Shown piece by piece: positions 31,606 through 40,899 of a stretch of DNA of 64,000 nt. Position numbers and translations under genes: made by a program. Numbering within the stretch: the stretch's first letter is position 1; every line of letters starts with the position of its first letter. The notes beneath the pieces are model-generated. The model had not been told where the DNA came from and did not search any database. It saw nothing but the letters and a program-made list of their open reading frames with translations. The stretch is from CAIVVT01 sp963838205 (GTDB lineage Bacteria; Acidobacteriota; Terriglobia; Bryobacterales; Bryobacteraceae): NCBI GenBank assembly GCA_963838205.1, contig CAWIQF010000016.1, positions 1-64,000 of the forward strand, read 5' to 3'.

Positions 31606-32605
31606 ATGATCGTCGGACTCGTGCTGGTCCTGCTTGCCACCTTCTTCCAGGGGACGTTTCTCTTGCCAATGGCCCTGACGCGCAAATGGGCGTGGGAGCA
31701 TAGTTGGGCCGTTTTCAGCCTGTTCGCAATGTGGTTGCTGAACTGGACTTTGGCGTGGGCCCTGTTGCCCGACCCATGGCGCCTTTACGCCTCCATTCCG
31801 CGTTCTGACCTGCTGCTGCTGATCCTCTTCGGCGCCGCCTGGGGCTGCGGGGCGGTACTGTTCGGGTTGGGCATGGATAAACTGGGCCTGACCCTGGGTT
31901 ATCCGCTCATCATGGGCCTCAACGCGGCCGCTGGCGCACTAGTGCCGCTGCTCTGGTTCGGAAGGGGCGATTTGCTCACGCCGCGCAGCCTAGTCGTAAT
32001 TAGCGGCACCGCTGTAGCGCTGGCCGGCATCGTACTCTGTTCCATTGCCGGCGCCGCGCGCAGTCGTCCGGCGCAAGTCGTTCGACGGAGCGCGCCCGGC
32101 GTTCGCCTCGGGCCTCGCGATCGGGGTAGCCGCAGGCTGCCTTTCCTGCTTGCCGAATATCGGTTTGACGTTCGCGGCCAGTGTGCTTTCGACCGCGCGT
32201 GCGATGGGCGCTTCAGCGGCCCAGGCTGGTAACGCCGTCTGGGCGATCTTCTTTACCGTGGCAGGAGTCGTGAACCTCGCTTATTGTGCGCTCCGCATGG
32301 TCCGCAACCGCAACTTCCACTTCTTCGCGGCTCCGGGCAGCCTGCGCAACCTGGGTCTAGGTGTCATCATGTCGCTCATGTGGATCGGCAGCTTCTACTG
32401 TTATGGGGCCGGAGCCGCGCGGCTGGGCGTTTGGGGCCCAGTTGCCGGATGGCCCATTCTTATGTGCGGCTCGATCGGTGTTGGCGTGCTGTGGGGGCTG
32501 TGGAAGGGCGAGTGGAAGAACGCGCCGGCCCGGGCCGGCCGCCTGCTCGGCGCGGGCCTGCTGCTGATCCTGTTGGCTGTGCTGTTGCTTGCCTTCGCCA
32601 GTTGA
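31606..32605 (+). pseudogene. RhaT-like sugar/proton symporter, frameshifted
   Basis: The ATG at 31606 follows GGAAGGA. The first frame has five hydrophobic helices (IVGLVLVLLATFFQGTFLLP, LLLLILFGAAWGCGAVLFGL, GLTLGYPLIMGLNAAAGALV) with the pattern of L-rhamnose/proton symporters of the drug/metabolite-transporter superfamily. Between about 32050 and 32100 the frame shifts by one, after which the remaining helices read normally (FASGLAIGVAAGCLSCLP, NAVWAIFFTVAGVVNLAY, LGLGVIMSLMWIGSFYCYG) to 32605. The joined product would be about 330 residues, the right length for the family. It precedes the UroD-like and GH42 genes by 25 bp and probably belongs to their operon. Either recently inactivated or a sequence error. 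Confidence 0.7.
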
Positions 32606-32630
32606 CACGCCACACTGATAAGGAGTCCCT

Positions 32631-33770
32631 ATGAAACCACGCGATCGCGTAAGAATGTCGCTGGCCCACCAGAAGCCAGACCGCTGCCCCATGCAGATCA
32701 GCTTTACTCCGGAGTTCGCCGTGAGGCTGCGCGCGGATCTCCATCAGACCGGCCAGTCCGTCCATAACCCGCACGGCGGCGGCAACACCTACGAACTCGA
32801 GCGCGCGCTCGGCGAAGATCTGCTGCTCACATCGGTCGGCTGGGCCAACTCGTATTACTCCAACCAGACCTACGCCGGCGGGGCGGACACCTACACCGAC
32901 GAGTGGGGCGTACTGTGGAAAAGCGCTCCCTACGAGACGCGCTTTGGGTCCGGGTTCTATACCGAGATCGCCGGCCACCCGCTGGCCGATGCCCGCGCCC
33001 TGGATTCCTACCATCCGCCGGACCCGCACCGCCCGGAGCTGTATCACGAAGCCGAACGCCTCATCGCCGCCCATCAGCGCGACTACTGGATCGTCGGCGT
33101 CACCGTTACTACCATCTTCGAGACCGCCTGGGCCCTGCGCGGCCTGGAGCGCATGTTGATGGATTTCGTGGAAGACCCGGAACTCGCCGAGACCATTCTC
33201 GAGATTCCCTTCCGCTATCACCTGGCCGCCGCCCGGCGTCTGGTCGAGATGGGCGTCGATATGATCTGGACGGGAGACGACGTAGGCACGCAACGCGGCA
33301 TGCTGCTTTCTCCCGGCGCCTGGCGCCGTTTCTTCAAACCGCGCATGGCCGAATTCATCTCCACCTTGAAAAGGATCAACCCCGAAGTCAAGGTCGCCTA
33401 TCATTCCGACGGCAACATCGAATCGATCATCCCCGAATTGATCGAGATCGGCATAGACGTGCTCAATCCAGTGCAGCCGGCCTGCATGGATCCCAGCAAG
33501 CTGAAACGGCAATATGGAGACAAGCTGTGCTTCTGGGGCACCATCGACGAGCAGTACACCCTGCCTTTCGGAACCCCCGAGGAGGTCCGCGCACAAGTGC
33601 TCGAGCGCCTGAAAACCGTTGGCGCCGACGGTGGGCTGATACTCGCCCCAACGCACCACGTGCAGTTGGACACGCCGCTCGAAAACTTCTGGGCCATGGT
33701 CCGCGCCATTACTGGCGAGCAGGGGTCGGAGCCGGAGTCGAAGAACATCCTGGAGGCGCATGGAGGATAG
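32631..33770 (+). CDS. UroD/methyltransferase-superfamily protein lacking the zinc-thiol motif
   Basis: A protein of 379 residues with the TIM-barrel fold of the uroporphyrinogen decarboxylase/MtaA superfamily: N-terminal MKPRDRVRMSLAHQKPDR, then YWIVGVTVTTIFETAW, VDMIWTGDDVGTQRGML, and the barrel end KVAYHSDGNIESIIPELIEI, IDVLNPVQPACMD. Where methyltransferase members have His-x-Cys, this one has H258-S-D260, so a cobamide-dependent zinc methyltransferase role is unlikely; it is also not a housekeeping HemE. The ATG at 32631 follows AAGGAG. The next gene overlaps by 11 bp. Its role is unknown; related proteins sit beside glycosidases and oxidoreductases in Acidobacteriota and Planctomycetota. 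Confidence 0.8.
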   Translation: MKPRDRVRMSLAHQKPDRCPMQISFTPEFAVRLRADLHQTGQSVHNPHGGGNTYELERALGEDLLLTSVGWANSYYSNQTYAGGADTYTDEWGVLWKSAPYETRFGSGFYTEIAGHPLADARALDSYHPPDPHRPELYHEAERLIAAHQRDYWIVGVTVTTIFETAWALRGLERMLMDFVEDPELAETILEIPFRYHLAAARRLVEMGVDMIWTGDDVGTQRGMLLSPGAWRRFFKPRMAEFISTLKRINPEVKVAYHSDGNIESIIPELIEIGIDVLNPVQPACMDPSKLKRQYGDKLCFWGTIDEQYTLPFGTPEEVRAQVLERLKTVGADGGLILAPTHHVQLDTPLENFWAMVRAITGEQGSEPESKNILEAHGG

Positions 33771-34902
33771 ATTCTGCACTGCCCGCCAGCGGATCTTTGA
33801 CGCCTACAGTTATCGCGACAGCGGCGAGATGCCGGTGCTCATCATGGACGTGAATTACTGGCTGTCGGGCGAGACGCCGGCATTGATTCCGGAGACTTAT
33901 TTCACGGATCCGGCCGCGATGCTGGACTACCAGGAGGTCAAGATCAGGCGTCACCTCAACACCTTCGACGATGACTATATCCCTAACCTGATGCCGTGGT
34001 ACGGCACAGTCGTAGTGCCTTCCGCGATTGGCAGCCGCGTCGCGTTCCAGCGCGGCATGGATCCAGCCGTGGAAGGGGTATTCATCGAACGCCCGGAAGA
34101 GATCCGCAAGCTGCAGCCGCCGGACCCTCACAAAGACGGCCTGATGCCGCGCGTGCTGCACTCGATTCGCTACTTCCGCGAGCACTCCAGCTTGCCAGTC
34201 GTCTTCACCGACGCCCAGGGGCCGCTTAATATAGCCCTGACCCTCTGCGGTGTGGAGAATCTGTTCGTTTGGACTTACGATTATCCCAATCTGGTGCATG
34301 AGCTCATGGATCTCGCGACCGAGGTCCTGATCGCCTGGATCCGCCTTCAGAAACAGTATGCCGGCCAGCCTGAATGCGGCGGCGCCTTCCCGCACTCTAT
34401 CCTGTTGCCTCCGGGTTTTGGTGGCGTTTGTATCTCGGACGACGACTGCGGACTGATGTCGCCGCGCATGTACCGGGAGTTCGTCGTTCCCTACAACAGC
34501 CGCGTGCTTAAAGCGTTCGGGGGCGGCACCTTGCACTTCTGCGGCCGCGCCGAGCAACAAATCGAGAACTTCCTGGCTACGGAAGGTCTGACCGGCGTCA
34601 ACAACTTCTGCATGGGCGACTTCCGCCAGATCCGCAGAATGCAGGATCTGTTTGAGGATCGGCTGGCGATCATGGTCTGTGATTTCACGCCGCTCCACAT
34701 CGAGCGGTACTATGCTGAACTTCTCTCGTTTCTTCGCCCTAAAGGCGTCATCCTGGCCACCTATCCGGCGCCGGAATTGGCAATGGAGGACGGTAAGTAC
34801 AAATTGGTGCCGCGCGCTGGCGCGCAACTCGCCATCGAGTCGGCGCGCACCATCGGACCCCGCCTGTCCAGACCCCGCAAATTATTGAGAGCACTGTCAT
34901 GA
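33760..34902 (+). CDS. UroD/MtaA-superfamily protein with intact His-x-Cys...Cys motif
   Basis: A protein of 380 residues, overlapping the preceding paralogue by 11 bp and the following GH42 gene by 4 bp (ATGA), hence tightly coupled. The barrel is seen in LPVVFTDAQGPLNIALTLCG, VCISDDDCGLMSPRMYREFV and LHFCGRAEQQIENFL. H259, C261 and C284 (NNFCMGD) match the zinc-binding pattern H-x-C-x(n)-C of MtaA/MtbA-type methyltransferases that move methyl groups to or from corrinoid proteins. The adjacent paralogue lacks this motif, so the pair may be a functional heteromer or perform two steps. No corrinoid protein is encoded nearby. Demethylation of an O-methylated sugar is one hypothesis, unproven. 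Confidence 0.8.
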   Translation: MEDRFCTARQRIFDAYSYRDSGEMPVLIMDVNYWLSGETPALIPETYFTDPAAMLDYQEVKIRRHLNTFDDDYIPNLMPWYGTVVVPSAIGSRVAFQRGMDPAVEGVFIERPEEIRKLQPPDPHKDGLMPRVLHSIRYFREHSSLPVVFTDAQGPLNIALTLCGVENLFVWTYDYPNLVHELMDLATEVLIAWIRLQKQYAGQPECGGAFPHSILLPPGFGGVCISDDDCGLMSPRMYREFVVPYNSRVLKAFGGGTLHFCGRAEQQIENFLATEGLTGVNNFCMGDFRQIRRMQDLFEDRLAIMVCDFTPLHIERYYAELLSFLRPKGVILATYPAPELAMEDGKYKLVPRAGAQLAIESARTIGPRLSRPRKLLRALS

Positions 34903-36980
34903 AAACAAATATCGCTCTATTCCTCCTGATTTCGGCCGCCCTGACCGCGGCTGAACCACGCATAATCCCAGACCAGTTCCTCTATGGGGCCAGCACTTAT
35001 CCCGAGCTGCAGACTCGCGCAGAATGGAACCGCATGCTGGACCAGTTCCAAAAGGCTCACTTCAAAGTCGTCCGGGTGAGCGAGTCCTCCTGGGGCAACC
35101 TGGAAACCGCTCCGGGCAAGTATAACTTCGGCTGGCTGAAGGACTACCTCGACGATGTCCAGCGCCATGGAATGAAAGCCATACTCGGCACCTCCAGCTA
35201 CATCGCGCCGCAGTGGTTGAGCGCCAAGCACCCCGAGATGCTCGTGCAGAACCAACCCGGCTGGAGCACCCACCCGATGGCTCGTAAGGCCGTCTGCATC
35301 AACCAGCCGCTCTACCGCCAGGCCGTGCGCAGCTACATCCTGGCCCTTGGCCGGGCGTTCAAGGACCACCCGGCCGTGATCGGGTGGCAGCTCGACAATG
35401 AAATTGAAGCCATCCTCGGCGCGCCTTGTTATTGCCCTGTCTGCGAGAGGAAATGGCGCGACTGGCTCAGCGCGACCTATCACTCCCCCGCCGAATTCAA
35501 CCACCGCCTGAAGCTGGTGAGCTGGGGCATGGAAGTGGACTCGCTCGATGACGTGCCGCAGCCTCGCCCGGGCGGCGACGGAGGCCTGGGAGCGCTCAGA
35601 CTCGCCCACCTCCATTTCAGGCGCGACTGCATCCTGAACTTTTTCATCGAACAGAAGCAGGCGCTGCGCGAGGCCGGTGTCACACACTGGATCACCACCG
35701 ACTGGAATACAGTCTGGGACGCGCTCGCTGATGACCCGCTGGCGCGTAAGTCCCTGGACGTGGCCAGCCTGAACTTCTACCAGCCATCGGGCGAGAACCC
35801 GACGTTCTTCAAGGAGCTGGCCTGGCACCTCGACATGCACCGCTCGGCCCACGGGCTGGGTGCCTTTATGACCACCGAGACCCGCGTCGGCGTGGCCGGC
35901 GATACCGTACAGTATGATGACTTCCCATCCCATGACCAGTTCCGCATGTGGATGCTGCAGCCTGCCGCCTATGGCGCATTCGGACTGATGTACTGGTCTG
36001 GCAACCGCTGGATTGGCGGCCACTGGCCGCATTGGGGCGGCGTTCTGGACTGGACGGGTCAACCCGAACCGGACTTCTCCTGGCTGACCGAATTGGGCGA
36101 GTTCTTCGATAAGAACAGCGACCGCCTGCTCAAGTATCCGGTCGATGCCAGCGCGGCCGTTCTGACCGACTTCGACCAGCGCGCGGCTCTGGACGTCTAC
36201 CCGCACACGCCTGCCAGCAGGAAAGTGCTCGTCGAAGTCTTTGACACACTGCATCGGCTGGGTATCGGCGCCGACAGCTTGAACTTCCACGAGGCCGCCA
36301 CGCCCGGCAAGCTGTCCAGGTACGCCCTGGTCGTGATTCCAGCGGCCACGGCGCTGGATGGAGAGGCCGTCGTACCGGCCCTGCGCCAATATGTCGAGAA
36401 CGGCGGGAACCTGGTGATCACGCCCTTTACGGCCTACCAGTCCTGGGACGGGCTCTTCCGCAACGACGGCTTCGGGGCGAATCTGAAGAGCCTCACAGGC
36501 GTGCTAACCCGAACCGCGCGACGCATGGGAACCGCGCCCGGACGCCAGCCTGCGGTCGAATGGCAGAACCAATCCTCGCCGGTTGGAATCGACGGGTATT
36601 GCGAGTTTATGGATGTTGCGCCCGAAGTCGAGGTATTCGGTAAGTTCCGGAGCTCCGACGAAGTCTTGGACGGCCGCCCGGCTGCAACCCGCCGCCGCCT
36701 GGGTAAGGGCAGTGTCATCCGCCTGGCCTTCTGGCCTGCAGATGCCTCGGCACTGCAGTTCTTCCGCCAGCTTAACCCGTCCGGTTCCCACCTGCTCGGG
36801 TCTGGCGTTCCGGCAGGCGTTCAAGCCGTGCCGCGCACCGATAAAAGCATGTTCATCCTCAACACATCTTCGAAGCCGGTCGGACTTCAACTCAGCCGCC
36901 CGGGCCTCGACCGGCTCTCCGGGAAGAAACTGGAGGGCTCTCTGAATCTGCCTGGCTACGGCGTGCTCTGGGTCGAGTAA
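34899..36980 (+). CDS. Exported GH42-family beta-galactosidase
   Basis: A protein of 693 residues with a signal peptide (NIALFLLISAALTAAEP). Family 42 hallmarks: the barrel start QFLYGASTYPE, acid/base E168 in GWQLDNEIE, nucleophile E327 in FMTTETRVG, and a zinc-type cysteine cluster (C133, C177, C179, C182 in CYCPVC). Residues about 400-600 form the trimerisation domain (YALVVIPAATALDGEAVV, GGNLVITPFTAY), followed by a short C-terminal beta domain. Family 42 enzymes remove beta-galactosyl or related residues; exported members act on oligosaccharides in the periplasm. It is the last gene of the run transporter, UroD-like, UroD-like, GH42. The ATG overlaps the previous stop. Confidence 0.9.
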   Translation: MKTNIALFLLISAALTAAEPRIIPDQFLYGASTYPELQTRAEWNRMLDQFQKAHFKVVRVSESSWGNLETAPGKYNFGWLKDYLDDVQRHGMKAILGTSSYIAPQWLSAKHPEMLVQNQPGWSTHPMARKAVCINQPLYRQAVRSYILALGRAFKDHPAVIGWQLDNEIEAILGAPCYCPVCERKWRDWLSATYHSPAEFNHRLKLVSWGMEVDSLDDVPQPRPGGDGGLGALRLAHLHFRRDCILNFFIEQKQALREAGVTHWITTDWNTVWDALADDPLARKSLDVASLNFYQPSGENPTFFKELAWHLDMHRSAHGLGAFMTTETRVGVAGDTVQYDDFPSHDQFRMWMLQPAAYGAFGLMYWSGNRWIGGHWPHWGGVLDWTGQPEPDFSWLTELGEFFDKNSDRLLKYPVDASAAVLTDFDQRAALDVYPHTPASRKVLVEVFDTLHRLGIGADSLNFHEAATPGKLSRYALVVIPAATALDGEAVVPALRQYVENGGNLVITPFTAYQSWDGLFRNDGFGANLKSLTGVLTRTARRMGTAPGRQPAVEWQNQSSPVGIDGYCEFMDVAPEVEVFGKFRSSDEVLDGRPAATRRRLGKGSVIRLAFWPADASALQFFRQLNPSGSHLLGSGVPAGVQAVPRTDKSMFILNTSSKPVGLQLSRPGLDRLSGKKLEGSLNLPGYGVLWVE

Positions 36981-37060
36981 GACGGTATCAACGCCGATTG
37001 AGGTTGTGAAGCAGCTAGCGGACACTGGGCGCGAATGCAATTTTGAGCAAGCGCCGGCGT

Positions 37061-39001
37061 CTACCGCACGACGACCACCGACGCCGTACCGTGCCGCGTG
37101 ACGGACACGACAGCGACGCCCGGCCCCGCCGAGACAACTGCATCGTAGGGTTCCCCGTCGGCAGAATAAACCCGGGCCGATTTCAACTTGCCCGCATCCC
37201 GCACATGTAGTGTGACCGTCGCCGCCTCCGATCCCGCCGCACCACGCGACCGGTGTCGCGTTCGCGAAGTTAGCGGCGCCACGTACTCTCCCGCGCCGTT
37301 GATGAACAGGTTAACGTCGTTGTCGCCGGTCGTCGCGACGCAGTGCGGCTCCAGCACCTGCCGCTTCCCGATCAGAGGGTCGAACAGCGGCGCATACAGC
37401 TCCAGCATGCCCGCCGCTCCCGGGTTCGGCTTCTGCTGCGAGATCGGGAACTCGTGCGCAATCATCTGTGGGAACACCGCGAACTGCAACCGCAGCTTCA
37501 ACTGCTTCTCAAACTCCAGCAGGTCCGAATGATAGTCCACGCGCATGTGCCAGGCCGACACGGGCCGGTACGGCGCCAGGTAGGCCAGCGCCGGGACGTA
37601 GTCGTTCTCGTGGCAATAGCCGTCCACGTCGCGCAGCACTTCCACACGGTAGAACTGATTGACGAATACGCGCTTGCCCGCCTCGTGGGCCAAGCGGCAC
37701 ACCGACTGCACCGCTTCGGCCACCGGCCCGGCCATGTTCTCCGCCGGACGATCGCCGACCATCGTGACTCCGTCGTCATGGCCGTAATCGTAACCGCTGG
37801 CCCAATCCAGACGGTCGATAATGAAACCTTCGATGCCGGGCAACCGCCGCAGGTGCCGCCGCACCTGCTCCTCGAGTACGGGCCACAGTGACAATCCCCG
37901 GCGCGGGTTCATGGCCATGGCGCCCTCCCAGGTTGGGATGTCGCGATCCCGCTCGTCCTTGATGAGAGCGTCCGCAAATCTCTCCCTGAGCAGCCGGGCC
38001 GCCTCGGCCGCATCTCCTTTGGCCCCGCCCGCACCGCCATACTCGGTCACGTTGAAGTAGGCGTAGACGCCGATCCCGTGTTCCCGCATGACGCGAAGGA
38101 ACGCATTGATCTTCTCGTCGCTCGTCTTTTCGCCCAGCTTCCACCAGCGCGCGTAAGTGTAGGGTTCCCACTCCGCCGCGTCGGGCAGATAGTCGCCCAG
38201 CCAGGTGAACCAGAAACTCGACCACATGTACCGCACGTGCTGCCGGGCCATTTCCGCGAAATCCGGATGATTTTGGATGTGGTGATACCAAAAAGCGCCT
38301 TCGGCGTTGCCGCGCGGCAAGGCGGGCTCGAAGTATGCGGGGAAGTCGCCGCTATATGCCTTCAGCGCGCCCCGGTAATCGGCGGCATGGGTGTAAAAGA
38401 GTACCCGCAGTGCGGCGGGCTTGCCGCCGCCCATGGCCCGGTGCCCCAGGGTCAGACGCAGCACGCGCCCACCGATCCACTCCACCTGAAAATGCGGAAT
38501 CTCCGCATCAGCGGGCAGCGCCACCGTCAGCGCCTCGTCCGCTTTGGGGTCCATCACGCTGACCAGTGGCAGAACATAGGCTTTGCCGGTATCCCAGGCC
38601 ATCTGTCCGTAAGGGACGGGTCGATAGGCCGGTTGCGCCGCAACGTCCATCTCGCCATCGTTTGACGGCGTGAATATACGCAACCCGGGCGCCAGCACAG
38701 GCAGGTCGATGGTAACCTCGTGTCCGGCGCGCTTTCCCGGATCGGTGAACAGAAGGTCCCATTGCAGCCCGCCTCGCCCCGCGCTCCAGCGTGATTCCGT
38801 TTTCGCACCGCCGGAGACATTCGTTACCTCATTGCGCACACTCACGCGCACCGGTTCGTCCAGCCACAATCGCCCCGCCGACCGAATTCGAACCGGCATG
38901 CCCTCGCCGTCAAACCGGCAGACCAACTGACCGCTTTGCACGGTATCGGCAGCGCGCACCGCCGCGGACGGAGCCACCAACATCAGGAGAGCGAGCCACA
39001 T
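37061..39001 (-). CDS. Exported TIM-barrel glycosidase-like protein of unknown family
   Basis: Starting at the ATG at 39001, with GGTAGG upstream and a signal peptide MWLALLMLVAPSAAVRAAD, the protein has 646 residues. This start is preferred to a codon 81 bases upstream that would put 27 polar residues before the signal. The N-terminal 230 residues look like a beta-sandwich (VCRFDGEGMPVRIRSAGRLW). A barrel-like region follows with GIGVYAYFNVTEYGG, GFIIDRLDWASGYDYGHDDG and VFVNQFYRVEVLRDVDGYCH, whose strand-end acidic residues (IDRLD) suggest a glycosidase active site. I cannot assign a GH family. It faces the GH42 gene tail to tail, 80 bp apart. Confidence 0.6.
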   Translation of the reverse strand: MWLALLMLVAPSAAVRAADTVQSGQLVCRFDGEGMPVRIRSAGRLWLDEPVRVSVRNEVTNVSGGAKTESRWSAGRGGLQWDLLFTDPGKRAGHEVTIDLPVLAPGLRIFTPSNDGEMDVAAQPAYRPVPYGQMAWDTGKAYVLPLVSVMDPKADEALTVALPADAEIPHFQVEWIGGRVLRLTLGHRAMGGGKPAALRVLFYTHAADYRGALKAYSGDFPAYFEPALPRGNAEGAFWYHHIQNHPDFAEMARQHVRYMWSSFWFTWLGDYLPDAAEWEPYTYARWWKLGEKTSDEKINAFLRVMREHGIGVYAYFNVTEYGGAGGAKGDAAEAARLLRERFADALIKDERDRDIPTWEGAMAMNPRRGLSLWPVLEEQVRRHLRRLPGIEGFIIDRLDWASGYDYGHDDGVTMVGDRPAENMAGPVAEAVQSVCRLAHEAGKRVFVNQFYRVEVLRDVDGYCHENDYVPALAYLAPYRPVSAWHMRVDYHSDLLEFEKQLKLRLQFAVFPQMIAHEFPISQQKPNPGAAGMLELYAPLFDPLIGKRQVLEPHCVATTGDNDVNLFINGAGEYVAPLTSRTRHRSRGAAGSEAATVTLHVRDAGKLKSARVYSADGEPYDAVVSAGPGVAVVSVTRHGTASVVVVR

Positions 39002-39640
39002 GCCCGATAGCCTACCACCCAGATCATTCTCGGGGAAGCAGAGTTCAGGGGTTTGGTCCGACAGCACTCCACGCCACTTCAAGTCCCACCCGGTGAGTAA
39101 TCTGAGTAATCAACGTAGACAAGCACACGTGCAATCCGGTGCGTGGCAGTGGAATTGAAGAGGCCCGTCTTCGTGATCACCTGCGCGCGCCGCGAGGAGG
39201 ACATGGCGCGGGTGTCCGCGGTCGCGTAAGACGTGGGATTCAGTCGGGATTGGAAGGGCCCGGCCGCGCGCCGGGCTCTTTTGTATTGGGTGCCGAGCAT
39301 GTTCGATAGCTCGGGGGTGGAAGTCCCCATCACAACCTGATGGAGGTGAAGTGATAGCGAAGCGCAAGGGATTCACGTGTCCTTGACGTCGGCCGTGGTG
39401 AGGTGTTGTGCGATGTCCGCGTTGCGTCGTTTCTGGTAAAACGGCGTGGGCTGTCGTTTTCGCAATCGGTTGAGGCATGGCAGCCGGTACCTTTAGGACA
39501 TCGACCTTCATGTCGGGCTACGGACCCTTATGATGCGGCTTGCATGACTGGAGGTGCTGGTGCACGACGCTGCAGCACTCAAAGCGCGCACTCTGGAGTC
39601 TTGGATGACAGCCCGCGTCGAGAATTGGGAGGCACTGTCG
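39002..39640. other. Intergenic region, possible remnant RNA element
   Basis: No gene is supported. A plus-strand terminator lies at 39255-39283. The following stretch (39300-39370) has GGGGGTGGAAGTCCCC and GAAGTGATAGCGAAGCGCAAG, a hairpin plus purine-rich pattern that recalls group II intron domain I, but no intron-encoded reverse transcriptase or domain V is visible. Confidence 0.35.
39255..39283 (+). terminator. Intrinsic terminator-like hairpin
   Basis: A stem of GGCCCGGC pairing with GCCGGGCT, closed by a short CG-rich loop, is followed by TCTTTTGT. It faces the plus strand although no intact plus-strand gene precedes it; a short tail reading ending at TAA near 39227 may be the relic of the gene it served. 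Confidence 0.45.
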
Positions 39641-40537
39641 TCAGCGAGCCAAGGCCCGATCCCGGCCCGGATGCAGAGCGCGCAATAACTCAGGGAACGC
39701 TCGAAAGTAATCTTCGAGAGTCAGCGGCGCCGTTCCGGTGAAACGAAGAACCGTATCGCTCGTGCGCTGCAGTTCGCCCGCCGCAATCGCCTCGAACCAA
39801 CCAACGGATAAATCGACGCGCCAGGCCAACGGTTCCAGGCGGCTCAACCGCTCTCGTGCCACGTCCCCAGCCTCATCTTCAAACCGAAGCGGCCGAGCCA
39901 CCAGAATGGACAGCCGTCTGGCCACGTCGGCAACGCTCAGAGCCTCGGGTCCGGTCACATCGTAGATGCCTGCGGGCGCCTTTCGCAGTGCCGCGGCCGC
40001 GGTCCGGGCGACATCCTCTCGCGAAACAAATGCGCCTCGCCCCTGTTGCGCCGGCCCGCGGACCACGCCGCCGGCGTCGAATTTTTCAAGGAACATGTCG
40101 AGGTAAAAGGCATTACGAAGTACGGTGCATGGGAGGCCCGTAGCGAAGAGGTATTGCTCGCTCAAGTAATGATCGCGGGAGAACGGATACTTCGAGTCCG
40201 GAGCAGCTCCTTGCAGAGACAGATAGACGACGTGTCCTACATGCGCACGCGCAGCCGCCTCAAACGCATTCCTGTGCAACCGCGCCCGCTCTCCCGGCTC
40301 GCCGGACGCAGAGACCACGAGCGCCGTGCTGACTCCTTCGAAGGCGTTCTTCAGCGTCGCGGTTTCGGAAAAGTCGCCGCGAACCGTCTCCGCTCCCGGC
40401 AGCGTCGGTGCGCGCTGCGGGCTGCGGGTCATCAAACGCAGGATATGTCCGTCGTGCGCCAACAATTCGGCCGTGCGCCGGGCGACCCGTCCGGAGCTGC
40501 CAGTAATCAGGATCACACCGGGCCGGGGAGTCTTCAT
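39641..40537 (-). CDS. NmrA-like NAD(P)-binding reductase/epimerase
   Basis: A protein of 298 residues with an atypical short-chain dehydrogenase fold. The dinucleotide-binding loop is ILITGSSGRVARRTAELL (glycine-rich GxxGxxxR form used by NmrA-type proteins), followed by AETVRGDFSETATLKNAF, STALVVSASGEPGERARLHR, and SREDVARTAAAALRKAPAGI with YDVTGPEALSVADVARRL. The catalytic Tyr-Lys pair of classical reductases is not obvious, as in NmrA/NAD(P)H-sensor members such as the quinone reductase 2 type. The ATG at 40537 begins directly at the Rossmann fold; an upstream in-frame extension lacks homology-like character. No operon partner. Confidence 0.85.
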   Translation of the reverse strand: MKTPRPGVILITGSSGRVARRTAELLAHDGHILRLMTRSPQRAPTLPGAETVRGDFSETATLKNAFEGVSTALVVSASGEPGERARLHRNAFEAAARAHVGHVVYLSLQGAAPDSKYPFSRDHYLSEQYLFATGLPCTVLRNAFYLDMFLEKFDAGGVVRGPAQQGRGAFVSREDVARTAAAALRKAPAGIYDVTGPEALSVADVARRLSILVARPLRFEDEAGDVARERLSRLEPLAWRVDLSVGWFEAIAAGELQRTSDTVLRFTGTAPLTLEDYFRAFPELLRALHPGRDRALAR

Positions 40538-40899
40538 GGTTGAACCGCCAACCTTACGGCAGGGCGTCAACCGCCATGGTATCGCGAGGCGGAGTTCAGG
40601 GCCTGAGTGCGCGCGACGAGCATCGCTTTGCAGGCCATGGAGCACCTGGTCACGGATGACCCCGATGAAACGGTGATGTACGTCAAATACCCTACTGTCG
40701 CGCAAGCCCATTCCACATAGAGTGTGAACGCTCGTTTGACCGGGTTTTGTTCCGAACGCACACTTGCACCTTTGAGAAGCGCAACCAGAACACTCGCCGA
40801 CGGCCGTCGCCCATCGACACGGGCGTTAAGGGTCATTATCGGTTGCTGTTCCGCCTGCTTGGCGTGAGCTCTGCCGAGCTGACGTTTTAGCGCCGATTC
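40538..40899. other. Intergenic region upstream of the NmrA-like gene
   Basis: About 360 bp containing no gene. It holds the promoter region of the NmrA-like reductase and the end of the S46 peptidase transcript. A small stem (AGCTC, TGCC, GAGCT near 40867-40880) lies just past the peptidase stop but lacks a T-run in the right direction. Confidence 0.4.
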
